Positions 46,763-55,522 of a stretch of DNA of 64,000 nt are shown piece after piece. The notes under the pieces were generated by a model. The model saw only the letters and a list, made by a program, of their open reading frames with translations. It made no database searches and was not told the DNA's origin. Numbering within the stretch: position 1 is the first letter of the stretch; each line of letters starts with the position of its first letter. Source of the stretch: Bryobacter sp. (lineage in GTDB: Bacteria > Acidobacteriota > Terriglobia > Bryobacterales > Bryobacteraceae); the NCBI GenBank assembly GCA_022843625.1, contig JALHNH010000026.1:1-64000 (forward strand). Direction: 5' to 3'. The position numbers were made by a program, and so were the translations under genes.

Positions 46763-48270
46763 TGAGCAAAAACTTCTCGAAAGACCTTCTTTCCAGTTTT
46801 GTCGTTTTCCTGGTCGCCCTCCCTTTATGTCTCGGCGTTGCTGTCGCCTCTGGCATGCCTCCGGAAACGGGGCTCATCACCGGAATCGTGGGCGGCTTGC
46901 TCGTCGGCATGATTTCGGGTTCCCCAATGCAGGTCAGCGGACCCGCAGCAGGTCTTGTCGTTCTTGTTTTTGAACTCCATCAGGAGCACGGCATGGCTGC
47001 CCTCGGATTGATCCTGATGATGGCTGGGCTATTGCAAGTCGGCTTGGGCTTTCTCAAGGCAGGACAGTGGTTCCGCGCCATCTCTCCGGCAGTCGTTTAC
47101 GGCATGCTTGCAGGCATTGGCGTTCTGATCATGGCCGGGCAGTTCCATGTCGTAGTCGACGACACACCCAAAGGAACCGGCATCAAGAACATCATGTCCA
47201 TCCCTGAGGCCATCTTCAATGGAGTTTTCCCACTCGATGGCAGCCCCCACGAAATGGCAGCCCTCATCGGGCTTCTCACCGTAGCCGTGATTCTCGCTTG
47301 GAACAAGTTTCGTCCCGAAGGCCTCAAGTTTCTTCCGGGGCCGCTGATGGGTTTGCTCGCTGCCGCAATCGCCAGCTTTTTCTACAGCCTTGAAATTAAA
47401 CACGTCAATGTCCCTAATAACTTGATCGGTAACTTAAGCTTGCAAGGTTTTCAAAATCTGGGTGGGCTCACCAACCTGAAATACTGGGCCGAAGCCGCAG
47501 CCCTCGCCTTCATCGCAAGTGCCGAAACACTTTTGAGCGCGGCGGCCGTCGATAAAATGACGGCAGCCTCAGGGAGAAGAGAATTGCGTACCAATTACGA
47601 TCGCGAACTCATGGCTCAAGGTGCCGGCAATCTATTGTGTGGTGCCCTCGGTGCCTTGCCGATGACAGGCGTAATCGTCCGCTCCAGTGCCAATGTTCAG
47701 GCTGGCGCTCAATCCCGCTGGTCTACCGTCATGCATGGAGGCTGGTTGCTCCTTACTGTTGCACTCATTCCGCACGTCCTCGAGCGAATCCCCACTTCAG
47801 CCCTGGCAGCAGTCCTCGTCCTCACAGGCTGGAAGTTAGTCAGTGTGGAACATGTCCGAAAACTTCGCGAATTCGGCTGGATCCCGCTGACGATCTACTT
47901 CTCAACCCTCATTGGCGTCGTAGCCTTCGATCTCCTCACCGGCGTCCTGATCGGCATCAGCCTCACCATTCTCAAGATGGTCTACAAAGCCTCCCGTTTA
48001 GGTATAAAGCTCGTAACTCACCATTCCGGACGCTCAGACATCTACCTGGAAGGTTCTGCCACTTTCCTGCGACTTCCAGTGCTGGCCGATACGCTAGACC
48101 GCGTAGCACCACAATCCGAGTTGCATATCCATTTTGAAAACCTCACCTACCTCGACCACTCCTGTCTCGACCTGATTCAGGAGTGGCGGCAAACACACGA
48201 AGACAATGGCGGCAAAGTAATTGTGGAATGGGATAGACTCGTCTCCCGATACACAAACGACAAAGCCTAG
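46762..48270 (+). CDS. SulP-family anion transporter (probable bicarbonate transporter)
   Basis: A 502-aa transporter starting at the GTG at 46762, which overlaps the carbonic anhydrase stop by one base. About 12-14 helices of the SLC26/SulP fold begin with FVVFLVALPLCLGVAVASGM, with SGPAAGLVVLVFE in the substrate region and ALPMTGVIVRSSANVQAGA. A C-terminal STAS-like domain (SELHIHFENLTYLDHSCLDL) follows. SulP proteins carry sulfate, bicarbonate or other anions; coupling to carbonic anhydrase favours bicarbonate (BicA-like). A longer frame reaching back to 46642 would read antisense-like residues and is rejected. Confidence 0.88.
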   Translation: MSKNFSKDLLSSFVVFLVALPLCLGVAVASGMPPETGLITGIVGGLLVGMISGSPMQVSGPAAGLVVLVFELHQEHGMAALGLILMMAGLLQVGLGFLKAGQWFRAISPAVVYGMLAGIGVLIMAGQFHVVVDDTPKGTGIKNIMSIPEAIFNGVFPLDGSPHEMAALIGLLTVAVILAWNKFRPEGLKFLPGPLMGLLAAAIASFFYSLEIKHVNVPNNLIGNLSLQGFQNLGGLTNLKYWAEAAALAFIASAETLLSAAAVDKMTAASGRRELRTNYDRELMAQGAGNLLCGALGALPMTGVIVRSSANVQAGAQSRWSTVMHGGWLLLTVALIPHVLERIPTSALAAVLVLTGWKLVSVEHVRKLREFGWIPLTIYFSTLIGVVAFDLLTGVLIGISLTILKMVYKASRLGIKLVTHHSGRSDIYLEGSATFLRLPVLADTLDRVAPQSELHIHFENLTYLDHSCLDLIQEWRQTHEDNGGKVIVEWDRLVSRYTNDKA

Positions 48271-49418
48271 CGAACCAGTGAAATCCCAGGTCCTGCCGGG
48301 ATCATTTGAATGTCTAGAATCTCACCAGATTCCGGATCCAGATGCGTCGCCGATTGCCCAAGGATGTCCCGCACAAACATTACGTCTCCGTTTGGCGTGA
48401 ATTCCAGATTCTGCGGCTGTATCAAGCGAGGCAAGGCAATCCTGCGCACCACCCGGCGCGCCTGCACATCGTACTCATCAAGCCCAAAGGTAGACGGAAA
48501 GCTCCAAAAAATCCTCGACCCATTTGGATGAATCAAAATCTGCTCAGCGGCGATCGGCAGCCCGAGTGCCATAACACTGTGAGTGTTAGTCAAAGTATCA
48601 AAATGGCTCATACTTGGCTCTGCTGTATTCAGCTCGTTCAGGCTGGTCCCCATCACATAAATCGTCGATCCATCGGGGCTCAACACCGCGGACTGCGGAG
48701 TGGTCGTCCCCAGCGAAACCTTATTCCGGATCACCCGCGTCGCCGCATCGATCACAAATACAAAACCCCGGTCATTCACGCTTTCCGGGTTTCGTACCAC
48801 TGCATAAGCAGTCCTCCCTGATGGCGAAAAGAATAGCCCCACCGGAACCGCCTGCGGATTCAGGCGAAACGGAATACTCGTCACCAATCGCTCGCTCACC
48901 GTATCTGATATCGAGATCTGATTGGAAGTCCCCGCATGGGTCACCCACACTTCTCCTGCTCCGGGGCGCAAAGAAATCTGTCTCGCCAGCGCCGGCAAAA
49001 CAATCGACCGCCCAACCGTCAATGCCACCGGGTTCAACAAACGCAAGGTAAATTCGGTCCCACCACAAAGCACAGCAACACGGTTCTCGGCCAATGCCGC
49101 ATTGGGGCTGCTGAAATTCACAAAAGGAAAGTCATACAACTCACGAGCAATTCGCAGCGGCTCAGGCATTTGCAATTCCTTCTCCTGCAATCGAACTCGC
49201 GTATACTTGCCCGCCTCACGCTTGCTCGTCCACACCTGCACGCGGGAAAATCCGGCAACGCCCGGCGCAGGAAAAATCGCCACTTCCATAAACTGCCCCG
49301 TCCCGTCCTGCCGGTCCACCGTCTGATTCCGCGCAGCCTGCCTGCCGCTGGGGCCAAGCAACTCAACGACGCCAGCCTGCAGCATAGCCACACCTACAAC
49401 ACTGATCAGAATTCTCAT
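48267..49418 (-). CDS. Exported beta-propeller (YVTN/surface-layer type) protein
   Basis: A 383-aa protein with a signal peptide (MRILISVVGVAMLQAG). About seven propeller-type repeats follow, with phrases such as VWVTHAGTSNQISISDT, GFVFVIDAATRVIRNKV, AVLSPDGSTIYVMGTS and LEFTPNGDVMFVRD. The first 90 residues may be a separate small domain. These proteins are usually cell-surface or periplasmic binding scaffolds. Its ATG (49418) overlaps the stop of the TIGR03437 gene by four bases, so it is the second gene of a two-gene operon. Its stop shares a CTAG with the SulP gene. Confidence 0.8.
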   Translation of the reverse strand: MRILISVVGVAMLQAGVVELLGPSGRQAARNQTVDRQDGTGQFMEVAIFPAPGVAGFSRVQVWTSKREAGKYTRVRLQEKELQMPEPLRIARELYDFPFVNFSSPNAALAENRVAVLCGGTEFTLRLLNPVALTVGRSIVLPALARQISLRPGAGEVWVTHAGTSNQISISDTVSERLVTSIPFRLNPQAVPVGLFFSPSGRTAYAVVRNPESVNDRGFVFVIDAATRVIRNKVSLGTTTPQSAVLSPDGSTIYVMGTSLNELNTAEPSMSHFDTLTNTHSVMALGLPIAAEQILIHPNGSRIFWSFPSTFGLDEYDVQARRVVRRIALPRLIQPQNLEFTPNGDVMFVRDILGQSATHLDPESGEILDIQMIPAGPGISLVR

Positions 49419-51085
49419 TGGATATACACCGATTTCGTTTGCCACTGCGAGAAGAGAAGAAGTCCGCCATCCAGGCCCGTTGCACTAAAGGGCACCGCGC
49501 GACTCAGGGGAACTATCCCGATCCCAAGCATCGCCAGAGACCCATCCGGCCGGCCAAAGGACTGTGGCAAATTGGACATCAAGTCCGGAGAGAGTTGAAT
49601 CGTGTCCACCCCCGGGGCAGCCAGACAGGTAATCGCCGTAGTCGCATTATGAACTGCCGAATAAGCCACCAAGGAAAGCTCGCTGGTGGCATTAAAATCA
49701 TTGGGCGTGAACTGAATCCGCGTATTCACACTACGGCGGATTCGCTCAAGTAGCGCACGTCCACCCCAGGCAAACAGATTCGTAAGATTCGGCTGTACGC
49801 TTACTTCACCCACTGCTCCATTAAAGCTAAGCGTCGTCGCATTCGGGAAATCAAGCTTCGGAAGCCCCACGCCATCATTGGCCCGCAAGCTCCCGACAAC
49901 CGCCGCATAACCTGCCAGAGGCACAAGAGTTCGAGGTATCTCAGCCGTCCCGCTAAAGCTTGTACTCAACCTTAAAACAGACCCTGCATCAAGAGAACTC
50001 GAAGCAGGCAGGCTGCCCCTCAGCACCGCCCCGCGCATTAAATTTCCACTCGCCTGTTGCACCATGCAAGTGCCGGGAGGCGGATAAGAAAACTGCGGAT
50101 CAAAGGCAAACGACGAAGGCTCGCGGTTCCAGAAATACGCTCGTACCGCTTCGGTTGTATTTTGTTCCGTAGTAGTAATGTAGCTGTCAATCTGATGCAA
50201 AGTACGGTCCATCATCACCATCCCCTGACGCCTCGAATTGCGGATCAGACTGGTAAAAGGATTGAAGGTGTCGCTGCAGCGTGCACCAGCCGTATTTGCA
50301 ATTGCCATCGTTACCGTGTTCGATACCGTGTTGCCAGCTTTGATCCGCAAGGGTACGTAGCAACCAAGCGGCGCATCCTCAGGCACTCTCACTACAATCT
50401 GGTCCACCCCCGCACAACAAGGGCTGCGTCCCCCGTAAAGCTTGATCGCATCCCGCTCGCCAATCGTGATTGTTAGCGGAATCTCCAGATTCTGCGCTGT
50501 TGGTGCGATGTTATCGGCAAAAGGAGCACGCCCTAAACCTGTCGCCCAGATCGTAATCACCTGCCCGCGAGCGGCCGAACTATCCAGCGAATTCACCGGC
50601 TGGTCGCCCTCGGTATTGAAGTTCTGTACCACCCCGGGCCCAAAGCCGCCAGAAGAAATCGCGAAAATCCCGGGCGCATTCTCCACCACCTCAATTGAAA
50701 CAGGGGCACTGGTGCGCCCTCCAAAGCTCACCCGCAAAGACCCCGTTCCCAGCGGCGCATTCGAAGGCAAAATCGCATTGATCTGATTGAGCGACACAAA
50801 AATCGGAATCGCCGACACACTGGTCCCGCCCTGAGCCAACGTAACATTCACCCCATTAAATCCAGGAAACAGAGGAAACGAAGTCACCGTAGCAGGTGTC
50901 GATGGGCCGATATTGGAACCAAATATCGTAAAGACGCTGCCCCGGGCAATCCCGGCATTCGGCAACCCCGGCGGGGCCAGACTGGCGGCATTCAACACAC
51001 CGCGATAGACAATCACCGGTTGCGTTGCCAACTGCCCCAAAGCCAGCATCGGCATCATCACAAGCGGAGCAAAACGTAAAAGCAT
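49415..51085 (-). CDS. Exported protein with N-terminal Solibacter-type (TIGR03437) domain
   Basis: A 556-aa secreted protein (signal peptide MLLRFAPLVMMPMLALGQ). Residues about 25-265 match the beta-sandwich repeat known from Solibacter proteins as TIGR03437: GVLNAASLAPPGLPNAGIARG, FTIFGSNIGPS, LNQINAILPSNAPLGTGSLRV, VITIWATGLG, VDQIVVRVPEDAPLGCYVPL. That domain is usually C-terminal; here about 290 unassigned residues follow it (FTSLIRNSRRQGMVMMDRTL onwards). I use the ATG at 51085, next to an AGGGA. It is co-transcribed with the propeller gene, so surface attachment or ligand binding is likely. Confidence 0.82.
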   Translation of the reverse strand: MLLRFAPLVMMPMLALGQLATQPVIVYRGVLNAASLAPPGLPNAGIARGSVFTIFGSNIGPSTPATVTSFPLFPGFNGVNVTLAQGGTSVSAIPIFVSLNQINAILPSNAPLGTGSLRVSFGGRTSAPVSIEVVENAPGIFAISSGGFGPGVVQNFNTEGDQPVNSLDSSAARGQVITIWATGLGRAPFADNIAPTAQNLEIPLTITIGERDAIKLYGGRSPCCAGVDQIVVRVPEDAPLGCYVPLRIKAGNTVSNTVTMAIANTAGARCSDTFNPFTSLIRNSRRQGMVMMDRTLHQIDSYITTTEQNTTEAVRAYFWNREPSSFAFDPQFSYPPPGTCMVQQASGNLMRGAVLRGSLPASSSLDAGSVLRLSTSFSGTAEIPRTLVPLAGYAAVVGSLRANDGVGLPKLDFPNATTLSFNGAVGEVSVQPNLTNLFAWGGRALLERIRRSVNTRIQFTPNDFNATSELSLVAYSAVHNATTAITCLAAPGVDTIQLSPDLMSNLPQSFGRPDGSLAMLGIGIVPLSRAVPFSATGLDGGLLLFSQWQTKSVYIQ

Positions 51086-51151
51086 CAATCCCTAATCTAC
51101 AATGAGTCCGCACTTTAGCGGCTGGGAACGCTAAACTGGAACTTCCCTCAC

Positions 51152-52255
51152 ATGTTGCAAGCAGGAATTGTTGGGTTGCCCAACGTAGGTAAGAGTACGC
51201 TCTTTAACGCATTGACCAAGTCGCGCAAGGCGATGGCGGCGAACTATCGCTTCTGTACCATCGAGCCCAACGAAGGCATGGTGACCGTTCCCGATGAACG
51301 TCTCGCCGTCCTCAGCAAGCTCTCCGGTTCCGAGAAGCTGATCCCCGCTGTCTTCCAGTTCGTCGACATCGCCGGCCTCGTCGCAGGCGCCAGTAAAGGC
51401 GAAGGTCTCGGCAATCAGTTCCTCGCCCACATCCGTGAAGTTGACGCGATTGTTCAAGTCGTCCGTTGCTTTGAGAACTCCAACATTGAACACGTCATGG
51501 ATACTGTCGATCCCGTTCGCGACATCGAGATCATCAACACCGAACTGCTGCTCGCCGACATGGACAGCATCGAAAAACAAAAAGGTAAACTCCAGAAGCT
51601 GGCCCGCAGCGGAGACAAAAAAGCCGCCGCCACAATCGACCTGATCGCCCGGCTTGAGCCTCACCTCTCAGACGGCAAGTACGCCGTCACCCTCGATATG
51701 TCCCCGGAAGAAAAGGCCCTGGCCAAGCCCCTTTTCCTGCTCACCAACAAGCCCACCATTTACGCTTGCAATGTCGCCGAAGGCGATCTGGCCAACCCTG
51801 AAGCCAACCCCTTCGTTGGCCAGGTCCGCGCCTATGTCGCCACTCATCACGACACCAGCGCCGTTGTAGTTTCAGCCGAAATCGAAGCAGAACTCGTAAT
51901 GCTGGCCGCAGAAGAAGCCGCTGAATACCTCGAAGGCCTCGGTGTTACAGAAAGCGGCGTCGGCAACCTGATCAAGGAAGCCTACCACCTGCTCGGCCTC
52001 CGCACCTACCTCACAACTGGCGTCAAGGAAACCCGCGCCTGGACCATCCACGCTGGCTGGAAGGCACCGCAAGCTGCTGGCGTCATCCACTCGGACTTCG
52101 AAAAGAGCTTCATCTCTGCCGACACAATTGGCTACGAAGAACTGGTAGCCCTTGGCAGCTTCGCCAAAGCACGCGAAGTAGGCAAGCTCCGCACCGAAGG
52201 CAAAGAGTACGTCGTCGCTGACGGTGACGTCATGGAATTCAAGACCTTCGTCTAG
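51152..52255 (+). CDS. ychF: Ribosome-binding ATPase/GTPase YchF
   Basis: A 367-aa Obg-family P-loop protein of the YchF/OLA1 branch, which binds ribosomes and prefers ATP. Walker A GLPNVGKSTLFNALT is at 8-22, the switch FVDIAGLVAGASKGEGLGN follows, and NKPTIYACNV replaces the usual NKxD. The TGS domain at the C-terminus (ETRAWTIHAG ... VIHSDFEKSFISAD ... KEYVVADGDVMEFKTFV) is complete. It is divergent from the TIGR03437 gene and shares its CTAG stop with the RNase T2 gene. Confidence 0.96.
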   Translation: MLQAGIVGLPNVGKSTLFNALTKSRKAMAANYRFCTIEPNEGMVTVPDERLAVLSKLSGSEKLIPAVFQFVDIAGLVAGASKGEGLGNQFLAHIREVDAIVQVVRCFENSNIEHVMDTVDPVRDIEIINTELLLADMDSIEKQKGKLQKLARSGDKKAAATIDLIARLEPHLSDGKYAVTLDMSPEEKALAKPLFLLTNKPTIYACNVAEGDLANPEANPFVGQVRAYVATHHDTSAVVVSAEIEAELVMLAAEEAAEYLEGLGVTESGVGNLIKEAYHLLGLRTYLTTGVKETRAWTIHAGWKAPQAAGVIHSDFEKSFISADTIGYEELVALGSFAKAREVGKLRTEGKEYVVADGDVMEFKTFV

Positions 52256-52935
52256 CGCTTGGCCGCCACACGCACTTCCACATCATCAGGAGTTCCGGGG
52301 TCGGCGCAAGCCGTGAACCGGAACTTCTTGTCATAGCAAATCATCAGCTCTGAAAAGCGATTGCCAGAAACAACGCGCACATGCGTGTGTTCGGCCTTCA
52401 GCCCCTTCGCCTTGTTTGCATCCACCACAATCTTGCGAATAACTCCGGCCCGCGTCATTCCACCCCTCAAGTCAGGCAACACCAGGTTCTTGTAAAGCGC
52501 TTCCACCTGGTCGAGATAAGCGGCCGCATTCGGCCACGCACAAGTACCGTGCTTCACCCACTCATCCTGAATCAACTGCGCCCCGGGCATAGTGCAAAGA
52601 TGCGGCTTGATGGTAGTGGCGGGCAAAATCTCTGGAGCCTTGCAATTTCGCGGATGCTCATCACTCCGTCTCGCCTTGGCCGACTGCGGCCAAAGCCCAT
52701 GCACCACAAACCCAAAACGATTCTCGGCACACTGCCAGCTATTTCGAGGATTCTGACCGGCCGGCGAATTGCAAAACTGCGGCGACCAACTCAGGGACAA
52801 GCCGTGATAGTCCACCGTAATGTCTTTGTTCTTGTAATCCACCCGGGTCGGGCGAGTCGAAGGAATGTTTCCCGGAATCACACACTGCTGACCGAAAGCA
52901 CTCACTGCAAACACAAACCAAACAAAACGACGCAT
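52252..52935 (-). CDS. Secreted ribonuclease T2 family protein
   Basis: An endoribonuclease making 2',3'-cyclic phosphates, exported by a signal peptide (MRRFVWFVFAVSAFGQ). The 227-aa protein has both active-site blocks: FVVHGLWPQ (CAS I, H79) and DEWVKHGTCA (CAS II, H129), with several cysteines for disulfides. I choose the ATG at 52935, because AGGATG stands six bases before it; another ATG at 52944 overlaps the PhzF stop. It is the last gene of a three-gene minus-strand operon and may scavenge RNA outside the cell. Its stop shares a CTAG with ychF. Confidence 0.9.
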   Translation of the reverse strand: MRRFVWFVFAVSAFGQQCVIPGNIPSTRPTRVDYKNKDITVDYHGLSLSWSPQFCNSPAGQNPRNSWQCAENRFGFVVHGLWPQSAKARRSDEHPRNCKAPEILPATTIKPHLCTMPGAQLIQDEWVKHGTCAWPNAAAYLDQVEALYKNLVLPDLRGGMTRAGVIRKIVVDANKAKGLKAEHTHVRVVSGNRFSELMICYDKKFRFTACADPGTPDDVEVRVAAKR

Positions 52936-52940
52936 GATTG

Positions 52941-53843
52941 TCATCCTAAACGATGTACCTGTCCTTCGAGCACAAGCACGCTCGATCCCCCCACCTGCAC
53001 CTGATCCACTGACCCGTCTCCGGCCTTCACCGCCGACAGCAACAACTCGCTCGGCCTCCCCATCAAATGCCCCTGTTCCATTCGTACAGTCTTGCCAGAC
53101 CCGGCAATCCCATACTTCGCCAGATACGCCGCAGCGCAGCCTGCCGCAGACCCGGTGGCCGGATCCTCCAGCCTGGGAGTGATCTTCCGCGCATGAACCG
53201 TGCTGCCCTTCTCGAGCGTATCGCGTGTCAGCAAATAGATCCCCCGCTGCACATCCCCCTTGGCGAAATACTCTGTCAGCGCGGCCCAGTTGAATCGAAC
53301 GCCCTTCATCGCCGCCATCGTCTTCACCATCACAATCAGATTCGGCCGCCCCGTCGAAACATTCTGTACCGGATACCCCGCATCGACATCCTCCACCTTC
53401 AACCCCAGCATGGGCGCCATCACAGCAGCCTCATGCGTCTCACGAAACTCGGGCTTCTGCTGCAGCATCATCGCAGTAGATCCGCTGAAGCTCACCGGGA
53501 TCGCCCCCTGCGGCACATTCACCATCACCGTCTTCTCCGACGGATTCCGCCGCTGCAAAGCAAACGCCGTCCCCAACACCGGATGCCCGGCAAAGGGCAA
53601 TTCCTGCGTTGCCGTAAAGATCCTCACCTTGCGATCCTTCGTAACAAAGGTCGTCTCCGAGTGATTCATCTCGCGAGTGAGCGAAAACATCTGCTCCGTC
53701 GTCAGGCCATCGGCTTCAAAGAAAACCCCCAGCGGATTCCCGCCAAAAGCCTTTGCCGTAAACACATCCCAAACCTCGTAGCGCATGGCCTTGGCCCCAA
53801 CCTGCATCGCCACACCCTCAATCAAAGTCCGCCTGCTCAACAT
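52941..53843 (-). CDS. PhzF-family isomerase with extended N-terminus
   Basis: A 300-aa PhzF/DapF-like protein. The catalytic Glu is in MNHSETTFVT, with DVFTAKAFGGNPLGVF at the start of the fold, LPFAGHPVLGTA, and the second-half partner EDPATGSAAGCAAAYL. Family members isomerise trans-2,3-dihydro-3-hydroxyanthranilate or similar acids; the substrate here is unknown and no phenazine genes are present. The frame adds 19 residues (MLSRRTLIEGVAMQVGAKA) before the usual MRYEVWDVF start, including a twin Arg, which hints at export. The true start may instead be the ATG at 53786. Confidence 0.87.
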   Translation of the reverse strand: MLSRRTLIEGVAMQVGAKAMRYEVWDVFTAKAFGGNPLGVFFEADGLTTEQMFSLTREMNHSETTFVTKDRKVRIFTATQELPFAGHPVLGTAFALQRRNPSEKTVMVNVPQGAIPVSFSGSTAMMLQQKPEFRETHEAAVMAPMLGLKVEDVDAGYPVQNVSTGRPNLIVMVKTMAAMKGVRFNWAALTEYFAKGDVQRGIYLLTRDTLEKGSTVHARKITPRLEDPATGSAAGCAAAYLAKYGIAGSGKTVRMEQGHLMGRPSELLLSAVKAGDGSVDQVQVGGSSVLVLEGQVHRLG

Positions 53844-53845
53844 AA

Positions 53846-55195
53846 CTATTCAGAACCTTTCACAAACGGCGACAATGACACCCGGACACCCGCCTTCAGA
53901 CTCTTCACAAACTCAAGCGACAAAATCCCACCTGAATCCGTTTGCGCCTCTTCCAGTTCGTGATCGTCAATCTCAACATCGTAAATGGCATTGGGCCGCA
54001 GCCCAATCAGATACCAGGATTCGCGGTCCGTCCCCGTCAGTTGAAACTGCATCGGCTTCAGTAAATCCTGCCCGCCCACCAGAATCGTCGCCCCACCCAT
54101 CTCCACCGGCGGCGTCGCGGGCGAAACCTTCAACACCTTCCGCTTTCCATCTTCAAACAGCTGGATCTTCCCGTCGTAGTAACAGAGAAACCGCGCTTCC
54201 TCCTCCCAGTGATTCCGAATGAAAAGCATCCCCTTACGCTTGTCGTGATACGAATTCGGCAAGTGGTGATAGGTCAACCCAGGCTGGTAAGGATTCGCCC
54301 ACAGAAACTCATAGGGAATCCCCAATGCCGACCTCAGCAAATACCGGTCCTGCATCAACCACCCCTGCAGCGACTGCGCCAGTTCCGCATTGTTGTCCAG
54401 CGATACCAGTGACAGTTCAGCCGATCGCAACATCGTCGCCAGTGTCAGATCCGGCTCACCATCGCCGGTAAAGAAGGCCACGCGAAACTCATTGTCAGGC
54501 CCGGGGTAGGCTGCTGGATAATAGCCCAGCATCTGCGTGAGCGGCAGATCGATAAAGAACTGCGGCGAATCCTGACGCAAGTCGATCTCCAGATTGTCCC
54601 GCACCACATGCAGCAATTCGAGCAGCGGATACAACTGATCGGGCTTAACAGGCATCGCCTGTTTCAACCCCGGTGCTACCTTCGTCCGCCAGTGCAAAAC
54701 CGTCTCCCGCAATACCCGCTCCGACAAAGCAGCATCCAGATCCGCAATCGCCAGTGCTACAAAAGCTCGATCCCGCAAGGAGCGGAAATCCGTAATTGCG
54801 GGCACAGACTTCTGCAGCTTCTCACCCAACGCTTTCGTCTGCCCCTCGGCAAGCGATCCCGCACACCAGTCATAAACAATTGCTTCCTGCCGCAAATCCC
54901 CCTGCTTCGACTTCATAAGCCACGCGTAGGCGTTGTTGCAATGTACCGGATTGCTGCTGATCCTGCTCGCCAGCGCAAGCGCAAAGCCTGCCTCCGGCAT
55001 CGCAGCCCCATTGGATATGTAGGTATCAAATTGTTGATAACGAATCGTCTGACGCTCCCGCTCCCGCGTCAAAAGCCTCAGTCGCGACGGCCGCAGCAGG
55101 AGCCGTGGTGCTTCTGTGTAGGTTTTGTAGTTTTCTTCGCTCGCCGTCTGCCCCAGCACCGTCCCACAGACAAGAAAAATCAGAAGCCACTGCAT
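53846..55195 (-). CDS. Exported protein resembling alginate lyase/heparinase-type fold
   Basis: A 449-aa secreted protein (signal peptide MQWLLIFLVCGTVLGQ). The mature part starts with PRLLLRPSRLRLLTRERER, as in polysaccharide-lyase-like alpha-toroid proteins, then NAYAWLMKSKQGDLRQEAIVYDW, and ends in a beta-rich C-terminal third (GMLFIRNHWEEEARFLCYYDG). This resembles heparinase II/III-related proteins in layout, but I see no confirmed catalytic His-Tyr set and it is short for the family. It is the first gene of the operon with phzF (two-base gap) and RNase T2. Treat the name as a suggestion. Confidence 0.6.
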   Translation of the reverse strand: MQWLLIFLVCGTVLGQTASEENYKTYTEAPRLLLRPSRLRLLTRERERQTIRYQQFDTYISNGAAMPEAGFALALASRISSNPVHCNNAYAWLMKSKQGDLRQEAIVYDWCAGSLAEGQTKALGEKLQKSVPAITDFRSLRDRAFVALAIADLDAALSERVLRETVLHWRTKVAPGLKQAMPVKPDQLYPLLELLHVVRDNLEIDLRQDSPQFFIDLPLTQMLGYYPAAYPGPDNEFRVAFFTGDGEPDLTLATMLRSAELSLVSLDNNAELAQSLQGWLMQDRYLLRSALGIPYEFLWANPYQPGLTYHHLPNSYHDKRKGMLFIRNHWEEEARFLCYYDGKIQLFEDGKRKVLKVSPATPPVEMGGATILVGGQDLLKPMQFQLTGTDRESWYLIGLRPNAIYDVEIDDHELEEAQTDSGGILSLEFVKSLKAGVRVSLSPFVKGSE

Positions 55196-55360
55196 TGTTC
55201 TATCAGTGTGTCACAGCGCTACACTTCCGTGTCCAGATTGCCTCTCCCCTATGCAGATCCCATCACAAAGCCTATTGTTTTCAATAGAATCTTTTTGTGC
55301 AATGGTGGCCCTAGATTTGCTATCTTAGCTAGTGAATTGATGGAGTACCTTTAAAACCTG

Positions 55361-55481
55361 CCCTCTGATGCAACTGGCAGGCGGTAAAGCGAGCGGGTCC
55401 AAAAAGACTTGCGTGCTTGCGGGAGTCGGGATCAGTATTTACGAACCGCTCACTCATCCGTTATGCGGTTGCACCAGAGGG
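55361..55481. ncRNA. Candidate structured RNA with 6S-like architecture
   Basis: CCCTCTGATGCAAC (55361-55374) is complementary to GTTGCACCAGAGGG (55468-55481) at 13 of 14 positions. Inside, GAGCGGGTC (55391-55399) pairs with GAACCGCTC (55443-55451) at 8 of 9. The two helices are separated by exactly 16 unpaired bases on each side, and the apex holds a GACT/AGTC hairpin. A long closing stem, large symmetric bubble and terminal stem is the plan of 6S RNA, the RNA polymerase inhibitor. Strand is open. Plus: ATTTTT follows the closing stem. Minus: the one mismatch becomes G-U, a TACAAT box lies upstream, and CCTGCC/GGCAGG-TTTT ends it. Confidence 0.45.
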
Positions 55482-55522
55482 GATTTTTATGTCTTCAATC
55501 AATTGTAAAGGGACATTTACAT

